Source: Engraulis encrasicolus (taxonomy: Eukaryota; Chordata; Actinopteri; Clupeiformes; Engraulidae). Taken from it: DNA of 64,000 bases. The position numbers were made by a program, and so were the translations under genes. The stretch is taken from the NCBI RefSeq assembly GCF_034702125.1, contig NC_085857.1:57300426-57364425 (forward strand), written 5' to 3'. Under the pieces are notes generated by a model. It was not told the origin of the DNA. It made no database searches and saw only the letters and a program-made list of their open reading frames with translations. This document shows positions 46,684-59,004 of the stretch, in pieces (the stretch's first letter is position 1; the number at the start of each line of letters is the position of its first letter).

Positions 46684-47160
46684 GTCATTCCATGTCAATT
46701 CACACGCCCTCCCCAGGTGACCCTCTCTGATTTGCCTGATACCACAGGTACCTTTTGATACCAATTGAAAGAATCCAAAGTATTAACATCCTACGTCCAA
46801 TGGTTGTGGAGATGAAACCCTCCAAAGTTGGGGTGCCATGTCCACTTTTCAAGCCTGTGAATTGCACACGAAATGTACGAGCAGATTTTTGACACCTCTA
46901 GTTTTAGTCTGAAGGAAGATACAGGCCTAAATATCACCATGGCAACTCAACATGACCCTGTCTATCAGTTGATGTACTTACAAACAGCATATTTGATATC
47001 AAGATCTTAGAAACCATGTATGCTTTGGAGTTATAATTGATGTTCCATCACATTTGGGAACTTTACAGTGTATTCCAAGTTTTAGGGCAATCTGACCTTA
47101 AATGACAGAATAGGGGGGACTCAAACAGCTTTGGGACAAAATGATCCTACGGTACCCCTT
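46684..47160. mobile_element. Fragment of an interspersed element starting GGTCATTCCATGTCAATTCA
   Basis: The start resembles the GGGTCATTTCACGTGAAAT ends of the long-inverted-repeat family at 16367 and 55655, but the body differs. No right-hand terminus was found. Non-coding. Confidence 0.4.
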
Positions 47161-47869
47161 ACTCCAGGCCTCAAATTAACCATGTGGGCACTTGATGATT
47201 GGAACCCCTCTTAACCCCATGTACAGTAGCACATGCCCTGTCACTTGGTGCATGTGAAGTCTCAAATCGGGTCGTAGCACTGCTTTAAGTGTGCGATTTA
47301 CTCAAGAGGGACGACCAGGATTTCAAACAGTTTTGATTTTCTTGCGACCCCACGATTGCATAATCGTGAGGTGAAATCGCTTGTCGTTATGCCATGTACA
47401 CTACACGAAGCGTGACTTACGATTGACCAAGAAATCGGCCTGACTCCCAAAAAGTTGTGTGAGTGACAAATCGTGGCAAAATTGTGTAAAAAGTTATACA
47501 ATGTAAGGTGGGCTTTAGTGCGACAAAACATCTGCAGAGCGATGTGATTGTTTTTCCATCACATGTCGCAATAACTTCTTGATGTGCATCACGTTAAAGT
47601 GAATCATCTTGTTGATGGGAAAAGGGCTCTACACTACAAAGCAAAATGCAGAAACTGTGTACAGCTCCAAACTTATCATGACGTTAAAAGGATTTTGTTG
47701 TCTAGCCCCACTTTTGCAAGGAGTAAACCTTACCTTAATTTAGTCGAGAGACGAGAGGTTTTAGAATCACTGGGGACTTTGTTAGTTGTTAGTTTCACCC
47801 AATCATTGAGAGGGTTAGTTTTATTGTAACATGAAAATGAACAGTACAATATTTTACAATACAATTTTT
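47161..47869. other. Intergenic
   Basis: No exon. The 47330-47520 stretch has CGATT/AATCG and TACACTACACGAAGCGTGAC words recalling the MITE at 37156-37510. Confidence 0.35.
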
Positions 47870-48330
47870 AAGGCAAGGCAAGGCAATTTTATTTGTATAG
47901 TGCATTTCATACATGAATGCAATTCAATGTGCTGTACAGTAAAGTAAGATAAAAATGATGTAAAATAAAATAACATGAAATAAAATAAAAATAAACACAC
48001 AAGGCATGGCAGGAGAAAATATAACAAAAAGTAAAGATAAAAGCAAGAAATAAAAAAAAACCCATCAAAAACATTTAAATCTCTAAGTGAAGGTATCAGA
48101 GAAAAGCGTGTCTTAAGTCTGGTTTTGAACTATCAACAGTAGGGGCGTTTTTCACTTCCTCAGGAAGCTGATTCCAAAGCTTTGAAGCATAGTGGCTAAA
48201 GGCTGCCTCTCCACACTTTGTTTTGACAGTAGGTCAAACCAGCAAGTTTTCCTTCATAGACCTTAGATGCCTAGTTGGTGTGTACAACTGCAACATATCC
48301 AGTACATTTGCTGCTGCTTCATGCCTGTTA
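47870..48330 (-). mobile_element. Non-LTR retrotransposon (LINE) 3' end
   Basis: The minus strand translates LQLYTPTRHLRSMKENLLV, a stop, then PTVKTKCGEAAFSHYASKLW and NQLPEEVKNAPTV and DLRHAFL (about 48295-48110). This is the standard C-terminus of fish LINE ORF2 (the SKLWNQLPEEV motif). About 230 bases of AT-rich 3' untranslated region follow, ending in TTGCCTTGCCTTGCC near 47872. Confidence 0.82.
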
Positions 48331-48479
48331 CTTGAATGACTGTACTGGAAAACTAGCTACCAACTAGTTGTAAATATTGCACATTACAATTGCTTACTTT
48401 ATATGTATTATTATTTCACAATGCTACCATCACCATGTCAGAATCATCACAATAGGACATAACTGGAAATGCACAACAA

Positions 48480-48710
48480 TACCTCTTCTTAATACATGTT
48501 CTATGTATGTCTGCTGTTGCCCAGTCTGCACTTTATACTGTATGTCTGTAAGGTACTGTATAGGTACTCTAGGTGTAATGTGTACTGTGTATGTCTAACT
48601 GTCTATGTCCACACCTAAAGTCTATGTAAAGAAAGATAACTTCAATTCTTTGTATGTCCAATGCATGTAAAGAAATTGACAATAAAACCGACTTGACTTG
48701 ACTTGACTAC
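48480..48710 (+). mobile_element. LINE 3' tail
   Basis: ATTGACAATAAAACCGACTT followed by (GACTT)n at 48677-48708 is the 3' terminal repeat of a non-LTR retrotransposon. Upstream AT-rich sequence with TCTGTAAGGTACTGTATAGG is probably its untranslated region. Confidence 0.55.
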
Positions 48711-48935
48711 AGCCGTTGAAAAAAGTTTTGTCGCCTATCCATCTGTTTGGAACAACAGCTAATAACCTGACATTCAATTTATCACTTGGCTTCAGAAGTC
48801 ACTCGTATGAAAGCTACAACCCTCCCAAATGAAGTTTTATGTACAAAAATAAATGTCATGCACCAAAGGAAGATTGACTACTTAATGAACACAGAAAGGG
48901 CAGATTTTCACAAGACATAAGTTTTAGATATGTGA
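48711..48935. repeat. Interspersed repeat, copy 2 of 2
   Basis: Near-identical to 12110-12330 (see there). This copy starts directly after the LINE tail at 48710. Confidence 0.7.
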
Positions 48936-49355
48936 CCAGCGAATCAGTCGATCCCTGTTTTTTGTAAACAGATGAGTTTTTTAATGATCGGACGACGGAC
49001 GGTATCATGTTTCATACAGCATGCTAATTCCGAGCCAGGAATGAGGGATAATGTGTCTGTCAGCTGTGAGGAGGGGTATTAAAAACATAAATTAAGTTTT
49101 AAATATTGTTAAGACAGCCCTTCAAGTCCAATAGGGGGCCCTCTAGCAGGTGGGGACCCCTAGGATAGCATTTTAAGAATCCACCTCAGGGTCATTTTGT
49201 CCACATAACTGACAGTCCTCTCACTCACATTCTTAAGACGAACAGAAAAAAAGAGTGGCTTCCTGTTTTGTGGTTTGGTTCCCATCGTTCATGTCTAGGA
49301 GCCGTTTAAAATAATTGATTTGTTAACAAACATCACAACACTGGATAACATTCAG
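48936..49355. other. Intergenic, nothing recognised
   Basis: No exon or delimitable element. Confidence 0.35.
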
Positions 49356-49654
49356 CAGTGGTTTCCAAACTTTTTCTGATAGGACCCCCTTGTGGACCCA
49401 AGAATATCTTCGCGACCCCACACCTCCCATTTTCAAAATGCGATATTTTTGCTGAACTTTAATATAATATAAACCACAGGAAAAGTAATACATTCACTAC
49501 CCATCAAAGTGAATATTGTGACCAACAATGTATGGGAAAGGGTATACAAGCATATATTCAAGGTTTCATGCAAACAGTTCATTCTGTCCGTAAACCAACT
49601 GCGGTACCTCCAAAACCCCATTAGGAGTCCGGGCGGCCAGTTTGGGAACCACTG
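49356..49654. mobile_element. hAT-like MITE
   Basis: CAGTGGTTTCCAAAC at the left and GTTTGGGAACCACTG at the right are inverted repeats of a 299-bp element. The 8-bp flanks are not identical (ACATTCAG and CATTGTAC), so the target duplication has decayed or the ends are shifted. Related fragments lie at 14303 and 42700. Confidence 0.8.
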
Positions 49655-49759
49655 CATTGTACTTTCATGGCATTAATCTCTATGCGTTTTCTATTGCCTC
49701 CTCACGTAGTGTTTCTCTATGGCTTATCTGATGCCTCCTCACATAGTGTGCATTAATCT

Positions 49760-52353
49760 CTATGGGTTTTCTATTGCCTCCTGGCATAGTGTATCTCTAT
49801 GGGTTTTCTGATGCCTCCTCACGTAGTGTGCATGAGCAAAAGCCCTTCCACAAATGGGGCACACATGCTGCTTTTCCCCAATGTGGGTTTTCTTGTGTAG
49901 ATTCAGAGAGGTGCTGTGTGAAAAGGTCTTCCCACAGGTCTTGCACGGATATGAATTTTCACCAGAGTGAGTTCTCTTGTGCTGGACGAGATAGCTGCTG
50001 CTGGTAAACGCTTTCCCACACGTGGAACACTGATATGGCTTTTCTCCAGTGTGGGTTCTCAGGTGACTTTTTAAAGAGCTTATTAGTGCAAAGGTCGCCC
50101 CGCAGGTAGAGCAGCAATAAGGCCTCTCCCCAGTGTGTATCCTCTTGTGATGAATTAAAGCAGTGCGCTGTCTAAAGGCCTTTCCACACAACGTACACCG
50201 GTGTGGTTTCTCACCAGAATGAATTCTCTTGTGCTCGATGAGAATGATGTTTCGAGAAAACGACTTTCCACATGTGGTACATGGGTATGGTTTTACTCCA
50301 GTGTGGATTCTCTGATGTTTTCTGAGATACGCCTTTACTTTAAAGGACGCTCCACATGTGCTACAGTGATAGGGCTTTTCTTCAGTCTGGACTGTCTCGT
50401 GTGTTTTTATTGAGTTGAGATATGTGGAACCCTTTCCAGAGGTCATACACTGGTATGGTTTTTCATCAGAAGGAGTCTGTTGGTGCTCACTTTGATGCTT
50501 ATTTTCAGTAAAGGTTTCACCACGTGTCTCACACAGATATGGCTTTCCTACGGTATGAGTTCTTAGGTGACACTGGAGATCACGTTCGTCTGAAAAGGCC
50601 TTTGCACATGTGGTGCAAAGGTATGGTTTTCCTTCAGCGTGTGTTCTCAGGTGACATCTGAGATCACATTTGTTGGCGTAGGCCTTTCTACACACGGGGC
50701 ACTGATGTGGCCTCTCTCCAGTATGAACTCTCTCGTGTCTCTCCAGGTGGCTCCGTCGTGCGAAGGCTCTGTGGCATGTAGTGCACTGGTGCGGCTTCTC
50801 TTCAGTGTGAACGCTCTGATGTCTGTACAGATCAGCTTTTCGTACGAAAGCTTTTTCACATCTGTTGCACTTGTGTGCTTTTTCTCCATGTATTTTCTGA
50901 TGCTTCCGGAATAGGTGTCCTTTAGAAAACCCTTTACCACAGGTGGAACACACAAACTTAGTTTCCCCACTTTGGATTTTCACAGGAGAGCAGAGGTGGA
51001 CGTATGCCTCACCACCTGCGGTACAGTGCCTTGGATTTTCACCTGTTGAGGATTCTTCCTGCTTTATAAGATGAGAATTTTGAATTGCTTCATGCTTTAA
51101 GACACATACATTTTGACTTGCTTCATGCTTTATGAGATGGGAATCCCGACTTGCTTCATGCTTTATGAGATGGGAATCCTGACTTCCTTCATGCTTTCCG
51201 CCTGCGGTATACTGGTCTGGATTGTCATCAGTGGAGGTTTGTCCATGCTTTATAGGGTGGCAATCTTGACTTAATGTGTTTCCACATGTGGCAAACTGAC
51301 TTGGATATTTAGTGGTTTCATCGTCTTCTTCCTGCTTAATGAGATGGTCATCTTGACTTTTCTTTCTTGTTTTCTGGCCATCTTGACTAAAATTCTCTCC
51401 GCATGAGGTATACTGGTCTGGCTTTCCAGAACGGACGATCTCACAGCTATTAAGAGTGTGCTTGACATGAACACCATTTTCACTTGAGCTGCACTTGTGT
51501 CTCCGGAGGTCAGAACTGCCTCTAAAGGCTTTTCCACAATGTTTACACTGAAATGGTTTTTCTCCAGTATGCGTTCTGTGATGTAGCTTCATATCGCATT
51601 CTTTAACAAAGCCTTTTCCGCATGCAGGACATGTGTGGGGCTTGTGGATTTTCATGTGCTTTTTGAGAAAGTTGGGGTGCGCAAAAGCCTCTTCACACAT
51701 CACGCATCGATGTGGCTTTTCTTTGGTGTGGGTTCTTTGGTGCCTTTTAAGATATTGTGCGTCACAAAAGGTCTTTCCACATGAGGTGCACTGGTAAGGT
51801 TTTTTCCCTGTGTGGATCCTCTCGTGTCTCTTGGCATCACCTAAGAGTGTGAAAGCTTTTCCACAAGTGCTGCACTGGTATGGCTTTTGTCCTGTGTGAA
51901 TTCTCTCATGTTTGTTGAGATAAGATTTTTGCGAGAACGCCTTTCCACATGTTTTGCATTTGTGCGTTTTTTCTACAGTGTGGACGAGCTGGTGCTTCTT
52001 GAGGTCACCTTTTCGCGCAAAAGTTTTTCTACATTCGCTACATTCATGTTCACGCTCTCCAGTGGGGACTCCTTGGGGATGGTTGAGATCAGCGTCCTCT
52101 GGAGTTACACTCTTTCCACGTGAGCTGCTGCATTGGTGTGTTTTTTTCCTGAGATCAATAATCTGGTGTTTTTTTCGCAGGCCACCTTTCTGTGTGTTAA
52201 TCTTGTTTCTGCTATCACGTTTAGTCTTGTTTCCATCATATTTTTCCACAGGTTCTCCAGTTTGGCTTGGTGTGCTAGTCTTTTTTCCATCATCATCATG
52301 TTTGTCCACAGGTCCCTCAGTTTGGTTTGGTGGTTTCTGTTCTGCAGCCTGCC
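49760..52353 (-). CDS. C2H2 zinc-finger terminal exon Z6 (18 canonical fingers, decayed middle)
   Basis: The acceptor TGTCTTGTTGCAG| has its AG at 52355-52354; (G)GG CAG GCT GCA GAA CAG gives G-Q-A-A-E-Q, close to the Z1 start (G-Q-D-A-E, then KPPNQT). A charged leader (DKHDDDGKK and KRDSRNK) leads to six canonical fingers. A seventh lost its last His. About 190 residues of decayed fingers follow, containing an 11-residue repeat around SHLIKHEA (five or so copies, 51060-51200) with psi-K-x-E motifs. Then come five fingers, two dead ones (CETRGETF, CMTSGKGS) and seven final fingers ending HQKTHRDTLCQEAIENP-stop. Unlike Z3-Z5 it lacks the SHTYT tail and the short finger, so it is the most divergent member. 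The acidic exon at 63392-63300 is its most likely upstream exon. Confidence 0.87.
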
Positions 52354-52530
52354 CTGCAACAAGACAGAGAACAGCATCACTAAACTAGATGGCTAGACTT
52401 ATTGTTTTCTCAGTGAAGCATGCCAGTCTTTCTTGGCTAGTAATGGCAACACATGCACAGTAGCAACTGGGGAACCTGTATCAGACCATTCCTACCGGTC
52501 CATACATTCAACTGTGATGGAGTGGTCAAT
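52354..52530 (-). other. Intron 3' end upstream of Z6
   Basis: Acceptor region of Z6 (CTGTCTTGTTGCAG). ACTAAACTAG at 52380 is the degenerate counterpart of the TACTAAATAA word found above Z2, Z4 and Z5. Confidence 0.4.
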
Positions 52531-53022
52531 GTAACAGAGGCTAACTAGCAGAGTTAGCGTGGAACAGTAGTAAACCTCCCTCCCGAAAGTCTCATGCAGT
52601 GTCAATACCGCTGGGCTGGGGGACTGGTCCTTTGGTCTTGCGGTATCGTGCTGTGGCTCCTATTGACGTTGGGGCAAGTTCGCGCCCCCGAGGGGGACGC
52701 AGTGCGCAGTAATGCGTTGGGTTACACCAACACTACCACGGTTGAGGGTGTACTATGCCAGTGAGCCTGGTTGCACTGGTGCCGTGACCCGGAGGAGAGT
52801 GAGGTTTAAGGGGGAGAGAGTAATGGAGGCCAACTAGCAGAGTTGCCGTGGAACATTGGTAAACCTCCCTCCCGAAAGCCTCATACAGTGTCCATGCCGC
52901 TGGGCTGTGACTCCCATTGATGTGGTGTCGAGTTCGCGCCCCCGAGGACGACGCAGTGCGCAGTAGTACGTTGGGTTACACCAACACTACCACGGTTGAG
53001 GGTGTACTATGCCAGTGAGCCT
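52531..53022. repeat. 290-bp tandem repeat with tRNA-like segments
   Basis: The unit at 52531-52820 (AGAGGCTAACTAGCAGAG start) repeats at 52821-53022, truncated. Each unit has CCCTCCCGAAAG, a GTTCGCGCCCCCGAGG box-B-like stretch and GGTTACACCAACACTACCAC. In unit 1 GGTCTTGCGGTATCGTGCTG precedes the box-B-like part by about 45 bases, the spacing of tRNA-derived SINE heads. Confidence 0.7.
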
Positions 53023-53460
53023 GGCTCTTTGGTGTAGTGGTCAGAGCCCCAGAATGGTACACCACTAGGCTCTTTGGTGTAGTGGTCAGAGCCCCAGAAT
53101 GGTACACCACTAGGCTCTTTGGTGTAGAGGTCAGAGCCCCAGAATGGTACACCACTAGGCTCTTTGGTGTAGAGGTCAGAGCCCCAGAATGGTACACCAC
53201 TAGGCTCTTTGGTGTAGAGGTCAGAGCCCCAGAATGGTACACCACTAGGCTCTTTGGTGTAGAGGTCAGAGCCCCATAGTGGTACACCACTAGGCTCTTT
53301 GGTGTAGTGGTCAGAGCCCCAGAATGGTACACCACTAGGCTCTTTGGTGTAGTGGTCAGAGCCCCAGAATGGTACACCACTAGGCTCTTTGGTGTAGAGG
53401 TCAGAGCCCCACCCAGTATGGTACCCCAGAAGGTCCTGGCTTGAGTCCCAGTGGTGCAAC
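53023..53460 (+). repeat. 45-bp minisatellite made of tRNA box-A-like units, ending in a tRNA-like head
   Basis: Nine units start at 53023, 53068, 53113, 53158, 53203, 53248, 53293, 53338 and 53383. Each begins GGCTCTTTGGTGTAGTGGTC or the AGAGGTC variant, resembling a tRNA 5' half with a pol III box A (TGGTGTAGTGG). Only the last unit continues into CCTGGCTTGAGTCCCAG, a box-B-like stretch at a tRNA-like distance. The rest end in CCAGAATGGTACACCACTA. The repeat therefore appears to be an amplified half of a tRNA-derived SINE. The 15-residue peptide repeat predicted here is a by-product. Confidence 0.88.
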
Positions 53461-53552
53461 TCTACTCCCCTTCGCTACAATTGGTGTCAAAAGTGGGATG
53501 ACTAGCCGTGAGTTCACCGGAGGCACACCAAGCTGTGTTAGCCATACAAGGT

Positions 53553-53748
53553 GCAGGGCTCCAGACTAACTTTTTGCACTGGTTGCACTGGTGCGCCTAA
53601 AAAATTTTTTTAGGTGCACCAGCACAAAATTTAGGTGCACCCAAATGTTTTCACCACCCCATACACACACGCACCTAAGCTTTAAAAAATAATAATAATT
53701 AAAAATAACAACAATAGCAACAATAATAGAATAATAGAATAATAATAA

Positions 53749-53779
<31 letters not shown>

Positions 53780-53790
53780 ATTATCGTTGC
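53553..53790. mobile_element. hAT-like 5' fragment followed by (TAA)n
   Basis: CAGGGCTCCAGACTAACTTTT resembles the CAGGGCTT starts of the hAT MITEs at 9395 and 24487. A perfect small hairpin (GGTGCGCCTAAAAAA / TTTTTTTAGGTGCACC) follows at 53590-53620. The fragment runs into AATAAT/TTATTA repeats to about 53780, and the right end is missing. Confidence 0.55.
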
Positions 53791-54149
53791 TATATTTTAA
53801 AAGACCTGGAGCCTTTCATGTGCTATAGGCTAGTCTTCCTAATGTGCTCCATAAAGACAGTAGGCTACCTAACTAACACATCTTGGCTACAAGCAGTTTG
53901 GCTGGTAGAAAAGACCAAATTAGTAGCCTTTTAGTCAGTAGTGTTTGACTAGTAAGATAGAACATACCAGCCTTTTCTGCAATAAGGCTATGCACACGGC
54001 ACAAGCACAGAGTTACAATATGAAGATAGATATATATGGAATCTGAGGTGAATTGGGTTTTGTCTATTTCCCCGTTTTTGAGCGCTCTCCCTCTGCATAA
54101 TGATTGTGGTATCTTAGCAAGCGCTACGAACAGACACGACAGCACTAGT

Positions 54150-55320
<1,171 letters not shown>

Positions 55321-55411
<91 letters not shown>
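55321..55411. repeat. (TG)n microsatellite
   Basis: Uninterrupted GT tract of about 90 bp. Confidence 0.97.
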
Positions 55412-55412
<1 letters not shown>

Positions 55413-55614
55413 TGACAAGGTTAGCGAGCCTCATGGCACACAGTACAGCACACAGTACAGTAACTCAAAAAGTCAAAAACCATCAATAATTTGTCTTTAA
55501 TATCCCTGACATCAACATTCATCAATATTGACTCTTTCATCAATATTCATCAATAATCTTGAATCATAAAGAGTCTTTAATGTCCCTGTCCCTGTGTGTT
55601 TGTATGTATGCATG

Positions 55615-55617
<3 letters not shown>

Positions 55618-55656
<39 letters not shown>
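55618..55656. repeat. (GT)n tract flanking the long-inverted-repeat element
   Basis: GT tract whose continuation (TGTGTGTGAGTGTGTGG) lies beyond the element at 56828, indicating insertion into a microsatellite. Confidence 0.9.
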
Positions 55657-55657
<1 letters not shown>

Positions 55658-56827
55658 ATTTCACGTGAAATCAGACACTTTGGGACCCGAACCACACGGA
55701 TTTCAATCATACTTGCTGTGCCTGTTTAGTAGCAAGGTAGCACCCCAAAACTGCATTTGTGTGAATCTGACACCAATATTAAGGGAGAAACAGACTAGCG
55801 AAGGTTTACATATGAGGGTAGGACACTATGCATTCAGCCTTGATTATATCAGTCAGTATAAGTCACAAAAATATGTCCGTGGTGTTATTTGAAAGCTCTT
55901 TTCTGGCTCTACAAATTACACAAACAGCATGGAACACAACAACCCTCAGAATATGAATTATCATAAATTGAAAAATTAAAAATTGAATATCAAAAAAACT
56001 TGTATTTTAAAATCGCCAGTTCCTTGTCTAAAGGAATGGAGATGGTCCATGAGGATGCAGGAAGTTCAGTTTCACCTCTCCAGTGCTCGGCATACACTCC
56101 TCAACACATGCTAGCCACTAGCAGCCATCATATACAGCTACAACATAGCCTTTGATGCTTGAACATTTAAAAAAATCCTTTACTGAGCTCATTCTTTCAA
56201 CCCTGCCTTCTCTGAATGCTTGAAATGGTCTAGGTTCCACTGTGTCCATTGACAATGGGCAGAAGCCGTTTAGTTTCTGAGTACCTGGAATACAGACCAA
56301 CGAGGGCGCAGGGCCCACCGGGAAAATGCCTGTTATACCAGATGGCCAGTCCAGCCCTGTCCCTGACATTACTCTATTACTACTTCATTCCAACTCATTT
56401 CAACCTTTATATCCCATTATCTCTGAAATGAATAAAGAACCAAACACCCCATTTTCAGGTGTTGTTTATGATCTTACAGGCTATGTTTAAACATGAAACC
56501 AGCCATTTTAAAATATAAGTTTTTTTGATATTACATTTTTAATTTTTCTATGTATCATAATTCATAGTCTGAAGGTTGTTGTATTCCATGCCGTGTGTGT
56601 AATTTGTAGAGCTAGACAACAGCTTTCAAACAATACCTCAGACATCCTTTTGTGACTTACACTGACTGATATAATCAAGGCCGAATGTATAGTGTCCTAC
56701 CCTAACATGTAAACCTTTGCTAGTCTGCAGTTCTGGGGTGCTACCTTGCTACTAAACAGCCACAGCAAGTATGATTAAAATCCGTGTCGGTCGGGTCCCA
56801 AAGGGTCTGATTTCACATGAAATGACC
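55655..56827. mobile_element. Long-terminal-inverted-repeat element, copy 2
   Basis: Begins GTCATTTCACGTGAAATCAG and ends with the complement CTGATTTCACATGAAATGAC. Arms of about 350 bp and the centre match copy 1 (16367-17754) throughout. The minus-strand frame at 56369-56118 shares SGTGLDWPSGI-GI, GTQKL, FCPLSMDTVE-RPF, REGRV-R-SS-KDFF and VVAVYD with copy 1. It is interrupted by the same TAG in both copies, followed by WLACVEECMPSTG and VKLNFLHP. The element sits in a GT microsatellite. Confidence 0.87.
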
Positions 56828-56961
56828 TGTGTGTGAGTGTGTGGTACAGGTTATGTAACCAAAAGGTGCTCCGTGTGTGTGTGTGCGTGTGTGCGTGCGC
56901 GTGGCACAGGTAATGTAATGTACACCAACGGTGACCAAGAATCCAAGGTTGTTACTTGTAC

Positions 56962-57344
56962 TAGAGGTGCATCGAAATTAAAATTTGTGGCCGAAACCGA
57001 AACCGAATAATAATTAATCATCACTTGGCCGAATACCGAAACCGAATATTACAATTCAGTCAAAAGTGATCAAAAATTGGGTTTTCACCATTTTTAAATA
57101 TTGCTGAAATCTACGGTTTACAATAAATGTTTTGTCATGTTTTTGAAAGAAAATAAATGTGTATTTGAAGTCATGAAATGTTAGAGTAGAACTGAAATTA
57201 GTTTCATTAATGCCCATTTTCAAGCCCTTTTCTGTTCAGCATGGGATTCGGCCGCTCAATTGGCTTTCGGACGAAAACCGAAAGTGTCTTTTTTTGCGTT
57301 TTCAGCCAAATATTTTCTGCGGCCGAATTTTCGGTGCACCTCTA
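56962..57344. mobile_element. MITE, hAT-like ends
   Basis: TAGAGGTGCATCGAAATTAA at the left and CGGCCGAATTTTCGGTGCAC followed by CTCTA at the right are inverted. Subterminal AAACCGAA/TTCGG words are repeated. Flanks (CTTGTAC, ATATGTAC) are only partly alike. 383 bp, non-coding. Confidence 0.8.
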
Positions 57345-57464
57345 ATATGTACCAATCTTGAAGTCAAATTTACTACCTTTTTTCACTACTTTTAGATTAT
57401 TTTACAACCATCACGACAGTTTGAGTGTTAAAGAGATCTTTTGCAATTTCTCTGCAGGTTTTGA

Positions 57465-57650
57465 CCTCATTAACATTATATTAAGGAGCAGTGTGGTGGG
57501 ACGGTACCATGCCCAGGGTACTTCAGTCATGGAGGAGTATGGAGGAGAGCAGTAGTTAATTACTCACCCCACCAACCTGGTGGGACGGGAGTCGAACCAG
57601 TAGCCTTTAGGCTACAAGTCAGACACACTAACCGCTTACCCATGACTGCC
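57465..57650 (-). mobile_element. tRNA-derived SINE
   Basis: On the minus strand, GGCAGTCATGGGTAAGCGGT then TAG carries a box-A-like TGGGTAAGCGG, and CTACTGGTTCGACTCCCGTC carries a canonical box B (GGTTCGACTCC) about 50 bases on. The segment resembles a tRNA but lacks a full acceptor stem and continues into an unrelated body with ATGACTGAAGTACCCTGGGC. It is a pol III-type SINE, not a functional tRNA gene. Confidence 0.72.
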
Positions 57651-57691
57651 ATCATACTGCCTCAGACTGCCTTTAGATACAGAATCAACTA

Positions 57692-59004
<1,313 letters not shown>

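Noticed and set aside
53023..53410. Regularly spaced repeat resembling a CRISPR array
   Set aside because: The units are contiguous 45-mers without variable spacers, in a vertebrate genome.
52976..53459. Tandem peptide repeats of 15 residues (134 and 150 codons) suggesting a repeat protein
   Set aside because: The 45-bp DNA unit divides by three, so all frames stay open. The DNA resembles a tRNA-derived repeat and frames on both strands are equally open.
57565..57650. Functional tRNA gene on the minus strand
   Set aside because: Box A and B are present, but no complete acceptor stem is visible and the sequence continues as a SINE body.
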